Positions 8,860 through 18,772 of a stretch of 64,000 nt of DNA are shown here, piece by piece. The notes beneath the pieces are model-generated. The model worked only from the letters and a program-made list of their open reading frames with translations. It searched no databases and was not told the DNA's origin. Each line of letters opens with the position of its first letter. Positions within the stretch are counted from its first letter, which is position 1. A program made the position numbers and the translations under genes. The DNA is from CAYMYN01 sp964394665 (GTDB taxonomy: Bacteria > Planctomycetota > UBA1135 > GCA-002686595): contig CAYMYN010000002.1 in the NCBI GenBank assembly GCA_964394665.1, positions 62,001 through 126,000 on the forward strand. The letters run 5' to 3'.

Positions 8860-9746
8860 TGAACGTCTTGGAGTTTACCGGCATCCGCCGCAGCTACGAG
8901 CGCGGCCGCCCCGTGCTCGACGGCGTCGATCTGGCCCTCGGGGCCGGCGAGGTCGTCGGCCTGCTGGGCCGCAACGGCGCGGGCAAGACGACCTTGCTCC
9001 ACATCGCCATCGGGCTGCTCCTGCCGGAGGAAGGCAACGTGCGCCTCTTCGGCCTCGACCCGGTTGCGGACGGCGTCGCGGTCAAGCGCCGCGTCGGGTA
9101 CGTGGCCGAGGATCAAGCGCTGCCGCCCTACCTCTCGGTGCGGGCCGTGCTCGACCTGCACCGCTCGCTCTATCCCACCTGGGACGATGGGATCGCGCGC
9201 GAGCTCCTCGATCAAGGCCGCCTCACTGGCCGCGAGCGCATCTCGCGCCTCAGCAAGGGTCAAGCTCGACACGTGGCGGTGCTGTGCGCCGTCGCCCATC
9301 GGCCCGAGCTGTTGCTCCTCGACGAGCCCGCCGGCGGCTTCGACCCGGCCGCGCGCCGGCGCTTCCTCGAGACGGCGCTGCGGTTGCTCGCGGACGAGGG
9401 CGCGACGGTGCTCTTCTCCTCGCACCACATGGAGGATGTCGAGCGCCTGGCGAGCCGGGTGTGTCTGCTGGACGACGGCCGCAAGGTGCTCGACGCCGAG
9501 CTCGACGCCCTGCGCGAGGGAGCGCGTTTGGCGGTCCTGCCCGCAGGGAACGGTCTGAGCCCCGAGGGATTGCGCGCGCTCCCCGGCTGCGTCGCGGCGC
9601 GGGTCGTAGGCGCGGAGCTGCGCGGCCTGTTCGTGTGCGATCCGGCGGCCGTCCGGTCCGTGCTCGCCGGGCGAAGCCACGAGCCCCACCTGCGCGGCCT
9701 CTCTTTGGAGGAGCTGTTCATCGAGCTCGTGGAGGCCCGTCAGTGA
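8859..9746 (+). CDS. ABC transporter ATP-binding protein
   Basis: The 295-residue ATPase shows Walker A GRNGAGKTT (near residue 35), a signature loop degenerated to LSKGQ (instead of LSGGQ), Walker B LLLLDEP and the switch histidine in SSHHMED. It belongs to the drug- or antibiotic-export (CcmA/YtrB-like) group that usually follows a YtrA regulator. It is translationally coupled to the regulator (ATG overlapping the TGA) and to the permease (GTG overlapping its own TGA). It would power the membrane protein encoded next. The Gly-to-Lys change in the signature loop occurs in some subfamilies and does not by itself indicate inactivity. Confidence 0.9.
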   Translation: MNVLEFTGIRRSYERGRPVLDGVDLALGAGEVVGLLGRNGAGKTTLLHIAIGLLLPEEGNVRLFGLDPVADGVAVKRRVGYVAEDQALPPYLSVRAVLDLHRSLYPTWDDGIARELLDQGRLTGRERISRLSKGQARHVAVLCAVAHRPELLLLDEPAGGFDPAARRRFLETALRLLADEGATVLFSSHHMEDVERLASRVCLLDDGRKVLDAELDALREGARLAVLPAGNGLSPEGLRALPGCVAARVVGAELRGLFVCDPAAVRSVLAGRSHEPHLRGLSLEELFIELVEARQ

Positions 9747-11509
9747 ACGCGGTCCTCCTGCGCAGCGAGCCCTTCCTGCGCCTCGCGCCTTTGGCCGCGC
9801 TGCTCGCTGGAGTCTTCGCCTCTATGCTCGTGTTCCCCGACGCGCCCGGATTCGACCGCGAGCGGGCGGCCAACCCGACCACTCTGTACCGCGTCCTCTC
9901 CTTGGCCGCCTTCGTCGCCTTGATGGGGTTCGCGACCTTCGTCCCGGCCGGGCGGCGGCTCCAAGCCTTCGAACGCACCCTGCCGATCCCCGCCCGGAGT
10001 GTCGTGGCGACGCGCGCGTTTGCGACCGCCATCGGCCTGGCGTTGCCGTTCGCCGTGGCGCTCATCGCGCTGGCTTTGCGGGGCCAGCCGGACGCGAGCG
10101 GTCAGCCGCTGGTGCTGGTGGCGCTCTCGTTGCCCTTCGTGATCACCGCCACGGTGCTGTTCGGATTCACCGTCTTCCCGAGCCACGCGGCGCTAGAAGG
10201 AGCGAGGCTCTTTGCGGCGCTGGCCGGCATGGCGATCCTCCTGCTCTTGCCGACCGCGTACTTCGCGCCCTGGATCGCGCCGGCTTACGCGGTCCTCGCG
10301 CTTTGCCTGCTGGGCTTGCTCAAGAGCCCGGCGAGCTATCTCTATCCAACTCGCCACCCGAGTTCAGTCTCCGCGAGCCCGACTAAGGGCTTTGGCGTGC
10401 CCTTCGGCCTCGACCCCCTGCACTGGACTCTCTTGCGCAGCACGGTGCTGCGGCCTCAGACCTTGGGGCCGCTGCTTGCTCTGCTGTGGATCGTCCCGTC
10501 CGTGCGGCAAATGCACACCTTCTTCTTCTGGATTATTGCGTATTTCGTTTTCAGCGTTGCGCGCGTCGGGTTGTGCGTCCTGCGCGGCCTCGGATCCCTC
10601 CCGATCCCCCGCGAGCGCGTCTTGCGCTACGCCTCCCTGACACCCCTCCTTTGCCTTGTTGGCGCCTTTGGGGCAAGAGCTTTCGTGACCCTGGATTATC
10701 CCCCCTTCACCGGACTGCATACCGGAGTGGAGCTCGATCGCACCTTTGAGAGGACCCTGGACGGCCGCGACGAGTACGGACCCCAACTGCTGGTTCCCCC
10801 GCGACTCTGGAAACTCTCCGCAACCGATGAGCCTTTCGTCGTCCAGGCTCCTTGGGGCGAGACACACACGCCCACGCCCCACCCGCTCTTTTTCGGAGCG
10901 TCCCTGGCGGCGGTGAATCCCTACAGCGTCAGCAGCGAGAGCACCGTCCAGTTCATCTCCTGGCAGATCTCCCGCGCACTCGCGGAAACGGGCGGTCCAT
11001 CGATGGATGCCGATGGGGTTCGCGAACGATTCTTCGCCCAATACGACCCTACGAGTCCGGTCGACGAGCTCGGCTGGGAGTTCAATCGGGGGGTTATCCA
11101 CGCGGGCAATCCGGCCGGGATCCAGGCCCTGGGAGGGCTGGCACTCCTCGCCATCCTGACCTGGGCCCTGGGCTGCGCCTGGGCCCTGAGTCCCAACCTG
11201 CCCGGAATCGGTGTGCGCACCTGGCGCCGCCGTCGCTGGGGAAGGCTGATCCTCCCGGCAGCGAGCTTTGCGCTGCTGTACGCCCTGACCTTCATCATCG
11301 ACGATAAGGACGGGGTGGTGTTGCCGGTGCTCTTGGCCTCGTTCCTCTCCCAGATCGACACGCTGGTCGGTGGCTCGCTCGTCGGCTGGATCCTGCTCGA
11401 CCTGGCCCTCGCCGCCCTCGTCTACCTGGCCTTCATGCGCCGCGTGCTGCGCATCGATCCCCCGGTCCCCCGCAACGGCTGGACCGGCCGGCCCTTCTCT
11501 GTCTTCTGA
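9743..11509 (+). CDS. ABC-2-like permease of the YtrA-regulated operon
   Basis: The GTG at 9743 overlaps the ATPase stop (GTGA) and is preceded by GGAGG seven bases away, so I start here. The 588-residue product has several hydrophobic helices in the N-terminal 260 residues, a short helix pair near 260-310, a large polar central domain (about 310-460) and two or three C-terminal helices. Sequence identity to a named permease family is not obvious, but position and topology make it the membrane partner of the ATPase. The big extracytoplasmic domain could bind the exported substrate, as in envelope-stress ABC systems. Confidence 0.75.
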   Translation: MNAVLLRSEPFLRLAPLAALLAGVFASMLVFPDAPGFDRERAANPTTLYRVLSLAAFVALMGFATFVPAGRRLQAFERTLPIPARSVVATRAFATAIGLALPFAVALIALALRGQPDASGQPLVLVALSLPFVITATVLFGFTVFPSHAALEGARLFAALAGMAILLLLPTAYFAPWIAPAYAVLALCLLGLLKSPASYLYPTRHPSSVSASPTKGFGVPFGLDPLHWTLLRSTVLRPQTLGPLLALLWIVPSVRQMHTFFFWIIAYFVFSVARVGLCVLRGLGSLPIPRERVLRYASLTPLLCLVGAFGARAFVTLDYPPFTGLHTGVELDRTFERTLDGRDEYGPQLLVPPRLWKLSATDEPFVVQAPWGETHTPTPHPLFFGASLAAVNPYSVSSESTVQFISWQISRALAETGGPSMDADGVRERFFAQYDPTSPVDELGWEFNRGVIHAGNPAGIQALGGLALLAILTWALGCAWALSPNLPGIGVRTWRRRRWGRLILPAASFALLYALTFIIDDKDGVVLPVLLASFLSQIDTLVGGSLVGWILLDLALAALVYLAFMRRVLRIDPPVPRNGWTGRPFSVF

Positions 11510-11559
11510 ACTCGAAGGGACCACGACTCCGACGAGGCCCTGGGTGCGCTTGCAGCCGG

Positions 11560-13755
11560 TCAGCGCGATGCGGGCGGGACGGCGGCGTCCAGGGCGCGTC
11601 GTAGCTCGTCGGCGCGCGCTGCGTCGCCGGCCTCGAGGAGGCGGGCGTGCAACATGAGGCCCGTGGCCTGGGGGGTCAGGCCGAGGCCGTCCATGACCGT
11701 GGCGCTGGCTGGGCGCAGGGAGAGCGCTGCGAGGAGGTCCGTGGTCGACGCGGCGAGATCGCCGGCCTCGAGGGCGAGGCGCGCGCGGCCGGCGAGGGCG
11801 AGGACCTGGTAGTGGTGGGCCGTGTCCGCGTACTGCGCGTCGCGGGCCTGCGACGCGTGGCACTCGAGCGCCCGGCCGTAGGCCTCGCGGGCCAGCTCGA
11901 ACTCGGTGCGACGGCGGTGGTGCTCGGCGGCCACGAGGAAGGCGTAGCCGGCGAAGCCCTCGAGCCGCGGGTCGGGCCCGTCCTCCCCGGCCGCGGCCAG
12001 CCGCGCGTCGTAGTCCGCCACGAGCGCTGCCGGTCCTCCCTCCCACAGAAGGCGCTCGACGAGCCGCGCGTGCAGCGCTTCGGCGAACGGGGCGCGCTCG
12101 AGCCAGGCGTCGAGCTGCTGCGCGGCATTCGCGGTCGCACCGATCCAGCGCAGGAAGTCGATGTGCGACGTCGCCGAGCGTAGGTCGACGACGTCGGTGC
12201 CGGCGAGCGCCGCGTGGGCCGCGATCGAGTCCGCCAGCCACTCGGGGCGCCACGGCCGGCCCACGCGATAGGCGTCGCGGATCGCGCGCTGGCGGGCGTC
12301 GGCGAACGAGAGCAGCGCCCGGGCCGCGACGAAAGCGCGTGGACCGTCGTCCAGGGCGAGATCCGCGAGCATCCCGCCCTCGAGGGCTTCGACGGCCAGG
12401 CGCCGCGCGCTCATGGAGTCCCCGACCGCCGCCGCCAACACGGCCGCCAAGGCCGCGCGCCGTCCCGGCGCGGTGGCGGGATCGACGCGTTCGAGGGCGG
12501 CGCGCGCGTCCTCGAGCAGGATGGCGCGGAAGTCACGGTCCGTCGACGTCCACGCGAGCTGCACCAGCGCTTCGCCGAACGCCAGCGCGCCTTCGGCCGA
12601 GCTCGCGTGCTCCGCGCGCGCAGCGGCGACCGAGGCCGACATCGGCGTCGCGCCCGCGGCCGCGAGGATCGGCGCGAGTTTGCCGGCGTCCACCCACTTC
12701 GACTGCATCCGCAGCGCCTCGTGCAGGGCCGCCAGCGCCTGCGCGCGCTTCGAACCGCCCGCCATGCGCGCGACGGTCTCGAGCAACGGTCGGCGCTCGC
12801 CTTCGTCGAGCGGGACCTTCAGCGCCTCCGCGAGGACGTCGAGCGCTTCTTCGGTCTCGTACTTCGCCAGCGCCCTGCGCGCGAGGCCCGCGAGCTCCAG
12901 GTCGTAGCCGAACAGCGCCTTGCGCACGACCTCGACGTGCGCCACCGACGGGTCGGCGACGAGCGCCTCGAGCAACTCCGTGCGCGCCGTCTTGTCCCCG
13001 CCTTCGTAGAGGGCCTCCAGCGCCTCGCGGTCCGCGACGTCCGCGCTGGCCACGCGCGCGGCGAGGCTGCGATCGCCGCGCACCTCGGGCGGAGCGAACC
13101 CCTCGGCGCCGCGCACGAAGGTCGTGAGCACGGTCTGCGTGTCCCACGAGAAGTAGACGTCGTGGACCTTTCGCCCCTCGAGGTCGAGCACGATGTGCCG
13201 CGGCGAGATGCGCTGGCCCTCGAAGTACTTGCCGTAGAGCTCGCGCTCGGCCTCGATGTGCTCGCCGCAGGTGACGGAGCCGAAGCGAGGGCAGAGCACG
13301 CGCTCGCCGCGCTCGTCGTAGTCGCGCGGCGTGTGCCGATAGACCGAGGCGATCACGCAGACGTAGCGCGCCATGTACGCCGCCGTCTCCGGGTCGCGGT
13401 AGCGCACGCCGGCGAAGTGCTCGCTCGCGATCTCGCCGTCCATGTTGACGACGACCATCAGCGGCATGTTGCGTTCGCGCGCTGTCTTCCACGCGTCGGT
13501 GAAGGAGCGCTGCCACTGCACCAACACGGGCTTCTTCCAACCCTCGGCGCTCGCCGCGGGCCACATCTGCTCCTCCGTCATGCCCTCCGGCAACTGGGCC
13601 GGCGAGCCCATCCGGAAGGCGTCGTCGGAAGGCGGAGCACCGGTGCGCTGGCGGACCTCGCCTGCGGGATCCTGCGCACCCACCGCGGGGCCCAGCAAGG
13701 CGAACGCGGCGAGGAACGCCGCGGAGAACGGACGGGAGAGAATCATGGGAGTCAT
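11560..13755 (-). CDS. Secreted protein with thioredoxin-like domain lacking CxxC and helical repeats
   Basis: The start chosen is the ATG at 13755 (731 aa); the ATG at 13746 is equally possible. A signal peptide follows (SRPFSAAFLAAFALLGPAVGAQ). Residues about 60-200 look like a thioredoxin-fold domain of the kind in planctomycete secreted proteins (DAWKTARERNMPLMVVVNMDGE ... RYVCVIASV), but the catalytic CxxC is absent, so it is unlikely to be an oxidoreductase. The rest is alpha-helical and Ala/Leu/Glu-rich, reading like HEAT or TPR-type repeats. It is probably a periplasmic scaffold or binding protein. It converges with the ABC permease gene over a 50-base gap. Confidence 0.65.
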   Translation of the reverse strand: MTPMILSRPFSAAFLAAFALLGPAVGAQDPAGEVRQRTGAPPSDDAFRMGSPAQLPEGMTEEQMWPAASAEGWKKPVLVQWQRSFTDAWKTARERNMPLMVVVNMDGEIASEHFAGVRYRDPETAAYMARYVCVIASVYRHTPRDYDERGERVLCPRFGSVTCGEHIEAERELYGKYFEGQRISPRHIVLDLEGRKVHDVYFSWDTQTVLTTFVRGAEGFAPPEVRGDRSLAARVASADVADREALEALYEGGDKTARTELLEALVADPSVAHVEVVRKALFGYDLELAGLARRALAKYETEEALDVLAEALKVPLDEGERRPLLETVARMAGGSKRAQALAALHEALRMQSKWVDAGKLAPILAAAGATPMSASVAAARAEHASSAEGALAFGEALVQLAWTSTDRDFRAILLEDARAALERVDPATAPGRRAALAAVLAAAVGDSMSARRLAVEALEGGMLADLALDDGPRAFVAARALLSFADARQRAIRDAYRVGRPWRPEWLADSIAAHAALAGTDVVDLRSATSHIDFLRWIGATANAAQQLDAWLERAPFAEALHARLVERLLWEGGPAALVADYDARLAAAGEDGPDPRLEGFAGYAFLVAAEHHRRRTEFELAREAYGRALECHASQARDAQYADTAHHYQVLALAGRARLALEAGDLAASTTDLLAALSLRPASATVMDGLGLTPQATGLMLHARLLEAGDAARADELRRALDAAVPPASR

Positions 13756-14081
13756 CCGCGGGCAGCCTAGCACGGGTGTCCTGGGCGGTCCGGCGCTGCC
13801 GGCGGCCCGCGGGTCGGCGATGGACGGGGATCGCTCGCTCCCAGCCCCGGAGGCCCGGCGCGGGCCTTCCCAGGCCCGGGAAGGTGCGCGCGACACGGAA
13901 CCGGGGCGTGCAACAGTGGTTTGGGGCGCTTCTTTTCACAGGTAGTCGCCGCCAACGGCCGAGGCGGACGCTCCATCCTCCCTCGCGGGGGCGGCGCTCG
14001 CCGCCGTTCGACGGCCCTGCCCCGCGCGGTCGGAGTTAAGCTCGCCGCCCGCCCCGCGCCCCGAACCTTCCTGGAACAACC
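13756..14081. other. Divergent intergenic region, 326 bases
   Basis: The spacer separates the divergent thioredoxin-like and ABC genes. It is GC-rich with a short AT-richer patch at 13925-13950. I found no strong promoter pair, palindrome or small gene. The ATG of the ABC gene has no clear Shine-Dalgarno sequence. Confidence 0.5.
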
Positions 14082-14825
14082 ATGGTCGCCATCACCGCCG
14101 CCCACGACGTCTTCAAGTTCGCTCCGCAGGGGGGCGAGGACACGCCGATCCTGCGCGGGCTCTCGCTGGCCGTCGAGGAGGGCGAGTTCCTGTGCGTGAT
14201 GGGTCCCTCGGGCTCGGGCAAGTCGACCTTGCTGCACACGCTCTCGGGGCTCGATCGACCGAGCGCGGGGCGCGTCGAGCTGGGCGGCCGCGACCTCGGG
14301 AAACTCTCCGAGCGTCAACGCACGCTGCAGCGGCGGAGCACGGTCGGGTACGTGTTCCAGTTCTTCAACCTGCTGCCGAATCTGACGGTACTCGAGAACG
14401 TGCGTTTGCCGCTCTCGATCGCCGGTCGGCGCGGGAAGTTCGAGGGCCAGGGGCCCGAGGAGTTGCTCGAGCGCCTGGGCCTGGGCGGGCGCTTCGACGC
14501 CAAGCCCCATGAACTCTCCGGCGGCGAGATGCAGCGCGTCTCGATCGCCCGCGCCCTCGCCGGCGGTCAGCCGCTGCTCCTGTGCGACGAGCCGACCGGG
14601 AACCTGAGCCAGAAGGCGGGGCTCGAGGTGATGCAGCTCCTGCGCCGCGCGCGGGACGAACACGGCCGCTCGGTGCTGCTCGTGACCCACAACCCGCGCG
14701 ACGCGGCCTTCGCCGATCGCGTGCTGTTCCTGGTCGACGGTGAGCTCGCCAAGGACGTCGAGCTGCACGGTCCCGGCCTCAGCGTCGAAGCGGTCCACGA
14801 GGCCCTGGCCAAGCTGGCGATCTGA
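14082..14825 (+). CDS. LolD/MacB-type ABC transporter ATP-binding protein
   Basis: The 247-residue ATPase has Walker A GPSGSGKST (residues 41-49), Q-loop VFQFFNLLPNLTVLENV, signature LSGGEMQRVSIARAL, Walker B LLLCDEPTGNL and a switch histidine (LLVTHN). The FFNLLP/EPTGNL combination is diagnostic of the LolD/MacB/FtsE cluster, which works with FtsX-like permeases as mechanotransmitters rather than simple pumps. Its TGA overlaps the ATG of the FtsX-like gene that follows, so the two are one operon. The exact cargo (lipoprotein, peptide or small molecule) cannot be told from sequence. Confidence 0.92.
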   Translation: MVAITAAHDVFKFAPQGGEDTPILRGLSLAVEEGEFLCVMGPSGSGKSTLLHTLSGLDRPSAGRVELGGRDLGKLSERQRTLQRRSTVGYVFQFFNLLPNLTVLENVRLPLSIAGRRGKFEGQGPEELLERLGLGGRFDAKPHELSGGEMQRVSIARALAGGQPLLLCDEPTGNLSQKAGLEVMQLLRRARDEHGRSVLLVTHNPRDAAFADRVLFLVDGELAKDVELHGPGLSVEAVHEALAKLAI

Positions 14826-17458
14826 TGGGACTCGCCCTGACCGTCGCCCGGCGCAGCCTGCTCTCGCGACCGGGCCGCACGCTCTTCTCGTTGCTGGGGA
14901 TCGCCCTGGGCATCGCCACCGTGGTGGGCGTCTTCACCCTCGACCACAACACCGTCGAGGGGCTCAAGCTGCGCTACGTGACCGATTGGTCGGCCGACCT
15001 CGAGGTCTCCGCCCACGCCGACGTCCCCGATCCGCGGGCCGAGCTGCGCCAGGTGCCCGGCGTCGCCGCCGCGACGGCCTTCTTCCAACAAGAAGCCGTG
15101 CTGCGCCGCGCCGACGCCGAACCGGCCGCGCGCGGCGCCCGCGCGGGGCGCGGGCAGGGCGGGCCCGAGCTGCGGGCGCCCGTGCTCGCCGTCGAGGCCG
15201 CGACCCTGGGGCGCCTGGACGCCTACGAGATCCTTTCCGGCCGCGCCATCGACCCCGATGCGGCGGGCATCGAGCTGCTGGTGGGCGAGCGGGTCGCAAC
15301 CGAGCTCGGGCTCTCCGCCGGCGACCCCCTGTTGCTCTCGCGCCCGGTACGCAGCGCGCGACGCGCCTGCATCGACGGCGTCATGCAGGAGGTCGACGGC
15401 GCCGTGCGGGACGTGCCCGTGCAACACACGGCCACGGTCGTCGGCATCCTCGCGCGGCGCAAGCTGGGCGATCGCGCGCAGGGCGGCATCGTGCTCGCCG
15501 ACTACGGCAAGATCCGGGAGGTCTACCGCGGCGCGCGGGTGGACGAGCGTTTCTGGGTGCGACGCGACCCGGCGGTCGACCTCGAGCGCCTGCAAGCCGA
15601 CCTGTCGCGCAGCTTCGCCTACGACATCGGCCGCAGCGTCATCGTCGGCGAGGCCGCTGACGAGCGCGCCTTCCGCAACGGCGTGCGCATGGCGGGCCTG
15701 CTCGCGCTCGTGCTCGGCCTCTACATCATCTTCCACACGCTCTCGACCTCGCTCGTCGAGCGAGTCCGCGAGGTCGGCACCCTGCACGCCCTGGGCACGA
15801 CCCGCGGCCAGATCGCACGCATCTTCCTCGTCGAGGCGACCGCGCTCGCCGGCCTGGGTGGGCTCTTGGGTCTGTTCGGGGGCATCGGCCTGGCCCAACT
15901 CCTGCTGTCGAAGGGCATCAGCACGCTGGGCTCGGGCCGCAACATCCCGTTCGTCGAGGTGCCCTGGGAGGTCGCCGGTCCGCTGACGCTCCTGGGCGTC
16001 GCCGTCGCGCTCCTGGGCTCGATCTACCCCCTGCTGCGGGTGAGAGGCGCGTCGAGCGTCGAAGCGCTGCGCGGCGAGCAGGCCCTCGCCGCCGCGAAGG
16101 GCACGCGCGGGTTCCACCTGTTCACCGCGATCCTGTTGGCCGGGCTGTTGCCGGGGCTCTACTTCGTCGTCACCCCCGTGGTCGGCGAGGCCACCGGCGC
16201 GCTGGTCGGCTCGATGCTGGTCGCGGTGGGCGTGCTCGCGCTCCTGGTCGCGGTGCCGCTCGTCGTCCCGGCCCTGCTCGCCGGCCTGTGCCGCGCGATC
16301 GCCCTGCCGCTGCGCGCGATCTGGCCCTTCTCGGGCTCCATGGCGGCGCGCACGATGCTCGACAACCCGCGCCGCATCGCGATCTCGACCGCGGCCCTGG
16401 CCCTGGTGGCCTCGGCCTACGTCGGCCTGCAGGGGATGACCGCCAGCCTGCGCGGCGAGGTCGAGGTCTGGGCCGACGCGGCCGTGCAGGACAAGCTCTA
16501 CGTGCTGGACGTGCCGCCGGTGTCCTACTCCGCCCTGCGCACCCGCCTGCGCGCCGAACCTGGCGTCCTGGGCGTCGAGGCCGGCAGCTCACGCGTCTAC
16601 TCGCCCTTCCTGATCCTGGGCATCGACGTGGACGAGATGACCGGCCACGGACCGCTCCTCGAGACGCCCCGCCTGCGCGCCGCCCTGCGCCGCGCCGATG
16701 GGATGATCCTTTCCGAGCGCCTGGCCCGGAACCTCGGCTACCAGGTCGGCGACGCGGTGCAGGTCCGCATCGGTTCGGGCAAGGTCGTGCCCTTCGAGGT
16801 GGTCGCGATCAGCGACGCCTACGGGTTCTTCCCGCACCCCGACGAACGCATGTACGGCGTCATCAGTGCCCACCACATGGAGCACTACTTCTGCCTCGAC
16901 ACCGATCGCGCCGACCGCCTGGCGATCAAGATGGCCCCGGGCGCGGACTGGGAGCCCGTCGCCGATGCCCTGCACGACTTCCTCGGCGGCGAGACGCCCG
17001 TCCGCTTCCGCACCGGCGAGGAGCTCGGCCGCTTCGCCGCCGCCGACATCGCCGACGACTTCGTGCTCTTCGACATCGTGCTCGGTCTGACCGCGCTGCT
17101 CGCGGCCCTGGGCGTGCTCAATGGCATGTTGCTCTCCGCCCTCGAACGCTCGAAGGAGCTCGGCGTCCTGCGCGCCCTGGGCACCGCTCGCCTGCAGATC
17201 GCGGGCATGGTGCTGATCGAAGCCGCGGTCGTGGGCCTGGTCGGCGCCCTCGTCGGGCTGCTCCTGGGCAGCGCCCTGGGTCCGGTCGTGGTCCGCTCCC
17301 TCGAATCGCTCTCCGGCCTCGAGCTGCCCCTGCGCGTCCTGGGCCCCTGGCTCACGACCGCGCTCGTCGGCACGCTCGCCCTGACCCTGCTCGCCGCCCT
17401 GTATCCCATCCACCGCATGAACCGCATGGATCCCGTGCGCGCCGTGCGCACCGGTTGA
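14825..17458 (+). CDS. FtsX-like ABC permease with two FtsX domains
   Basis: The 877-residue protein begins with a membrane helix (TLFSLLGIALGIATVVGVFTL) followed by a large periplasmic domain (about 45-280), then three helices with the FtsX signature ERVREVGTLHALGTTRGQI. A second unit with helices, a second periplasmic domain (about 510-730) and a second ERSKELGVLRALGTARLQI signature completes it. This duplicated layout is that of type VII (MacB/Lol-superfamily) permeases in which both halves are fused. With the overlapping ATPase gene it should form a membrane complex acting on envelope substrates. The C-terminus (IHRMNRMDPVRAVR) is the typical family ending. Confidence 0.9.
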   Translation: MGLALTVARRSLLSRPGRTLFSLLGIALGIATVVGVFTLDHNTVEGLKLRYVTDWSADLEVSAHADVPDPRAELRQVPGVAAATAFFQQEAVLRRADAEPAARGARAGRGQGGPELRAPVLAVEAATLGRLDAYEILSGRAIDPDAAGIELLVGERVATELGLSAGDPLLLSRPVRSARRACIDGVMQEVDGAVRDVPVQHTATVVGILARRKLGDRAQGGIVLADYGKIREVYRGARVDERFWVRRDPAVDLERLQADLSRSFAYDIGRSVIVGEAADERAFRNGVRMAGLLALVLGLYIIFHTLSTSLVERVREVGTLHALGTTRGQIARIFLVEATALAGLGGLLGLFGGIGLAQLLLSKGISTLGSGRNIPFVEVPWEVAGPLTLLGVAVALLGSIYPLLRVRGASSVEALRGEQALAAAKGTRGFHLFTAILLAGLLPGLYFVVTPVVGEATGALVGSMLVAVGVLALLVAVPLVVPALLAGLCRAIALPLRAIWPFSGSMAARTMLDNPRRIAISTAALALVASAYVGLQGMTASLRGEVEVWADAAVQDKLYVLDVPPVSYSALRTRLRAEPGVLGVEAGSSRVYSPFLILGIDVDEMTGHGPLLETPRLRAALRRADGMILSERLARNLGYQVGDAVQVRIGSGKVVPFEVVAISDAYGFFPHPDERMYGVISAHHMEHYFCLDTDRADRLAIKMAPGADWEPVADALHDFLGGETPVRFRTGEELGRFAAADIADDFVLFDIVLGLTALLAALGVLNGMLLSALERSKELGVLRALGTARLQIAGMVLIEAAVVGLVGALVGLLLGSALGPVVVRSLESLSGLELPLRVLGPWLTTALVGTLALTLLAALYPIHRMNRMDPVRAVRTG

Positions 17459-17498
17459 GCCTGCGGAGCCCCTTGCCGTGGCGGGGCTCGGACAGGGA

Positions 17499-17533
17499 GC
17501 GCGCCGCGCCCTCGCGAAGAGGACGCGGCGCGC
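17499..17533. terminator. Bidirectional stem-loop between convergent genes
   Basis: A 15-base inverted repeat with one mismatch (arms 17499-17513 and 17519-17533) closes a five-base loop (GCGAA). It sits between the convergent FtsX-like and secreted-protein genes, where a shared terminator is expected. There is no U-tract, so termination would depend on hairpin strength or Rho. A weaker 7-base stem lies just before it near 17466-17489. Confidence 0.55.
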
Positions 17534-17557
17534 CGGTTCCGGCCCTGGAGGCTGGGA

Positions 17558-18772
17558 TCAGGGGAAGGTCAGGTACATGAGGTGCCGGGTGGGCATCACG
17601 TGGCCGACGAAGGGCGGCACCGGGCCCGAGGACAGGGCCTGCGAGTAGTTGCTCGCGAGGTCGGTCATGTTCTCGCCCGGGTAGTTCGGGAAGGTCTGCG
17701 GCGAGATCGTCACGACCTGGAAGCCCTTGGCCGTGGTGGAGCCGTAGACGACGTCGAGGGTCTGGCCCGCCGGGTTCAGGGGCGAGTCGTGCAGGATCAT
17801 GCCCTCGTCCAGCCAGACGACCTCCGGGCCGGGGTAGCCGAAGTTGGTGCTCCAGTGGCCGATGGAGGTGGTCGCCAAGTGGGTCCAGGGGAATCCCGCG
17901 CCGGAGAAGTCCACGCTCTCGGCCCGCGAGCCGCAGGCGCTCTCGATCTTGAAGACCCGCTCGGTCACCTGCGGCGACACGCCGAAGGGCACCGGACAGA
18001 TGTCGTTCAAGAACTCGATCTTGGCCTCGGAGCGCTCCTCCGCCCAGCAGGGGACGAAGAAGTCACCGGTCTGACGCATCGACGCGCGCGTCGCCTGACC
18101 CTGGGGGGCCTGGTTGAAGTTCGGCACGAAGGGGTTGGCGGGCGTGTGCGGCGCCACCAGGGCGTAGGCCCGGGTGGGATGGAAGGGACCGGGCTGCGAG
18201 GAGATCGCGGGATCGTGGATGTAGTGGTCGTACTGGTGGATCAGCACCGACGACATCTCCCAGTTGCCCGTGACGCAACTGCGGGCGTAGTCGACGTAGC
18301 CGTAGTAGAAGACCCGCGGGTTGAAGTTCAGGCTGTTGGGCACGATGCACGGGTTCCCCGGGAAACTGGGAAAGCGGGAGAGGTCGACCTTGGCCAGGAA
18401 GCGCCAGACCTGGTAGCGCTCGCCGAGGGGCGAGCGCTCCTCGAACGTGCGGCTGTAGTCCAGCACCAGGTTCCCGAAGAGCTGCGGAATCCCGGTGGCG
18501 GACTCCACCACGCGCATGTCGGCGCGGTACTCGCCGCAGTCGACCTGCACCGGGGTGCCGAAGATCCAGCGAATGTCCGGCGTGCCTGCGGGCGAGCAGG
18601 AGCTGTAGCAGACCGCCAGGCCCGGCATCACGTAGCTCGGGAAGGCCGGTAGCTGGGCGTTCACCGCGCTGAAGCACGGGGCGCTCAGGCCGTCGGGAAC
18701 GAGGCATTGCGCCGAGAGCGGCGCCGTGGACGCAGTCGCAGCCACGAACAGAGAGAGAATCAGGGATCGCAT
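17558..18772 (-). CDS. Secreted protein of unknown function
   Basis: The ATG at 18772 is preceded by GAGGT at a six-base spacing, so I prefer it to the upstream start at 18907. The 404-residue product has a clear signal peptide (MRSLILSLFVAATASTAPLSA) and a mature part rich in Pro, Phe, Tyr and scattered Cys (for example CLVPDGLSAPCF, CYSSCSPAG, CGEYRAD), suggesting a disulfide-stabilised beta-rich exoprotein. I recognise no family. A possible promoter with a palindromic spacer lies about 110-135 bases upstream. It ends next to the strong stem-loop shared with the ABC permease gene. Confidence 0.7.
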   Translation of the reverse strand: MRSLILSLFVAATASTAPLSAQCLVPDGLSAPCFSAVNAQLPAFPSYVMPGLAVCYSSCSPAGTPDIRWIFGTPVQVDCGEYRADMRVVESATGIPQLFGNLVLDYSRTFEERSPLGERYQVWRFLAKVDLSRFPSFPGNPCIVPNSLNFNPRVFYYGYVDYARSCVTGNWEMSSVLIHQYDHYIHDPAISSQPGPFHPTRAYALVAPHTPANPFVPNFNQAPQGQATRASMRQTGDFFVPCWAEERSEAKIEFLNDICPVPFGVSPQVTERVFKIESACGSRAESVDFSGAGFPWTHLATTSIGHWSTNFGYPGPEVVWLDEGMILHDSPLNPAGQTLDVVYGSTTAKGFQVVTISPQTFPNYPGENMTDLASNYSQALSSGPVPPFVGHVMPTRHLMYLTFP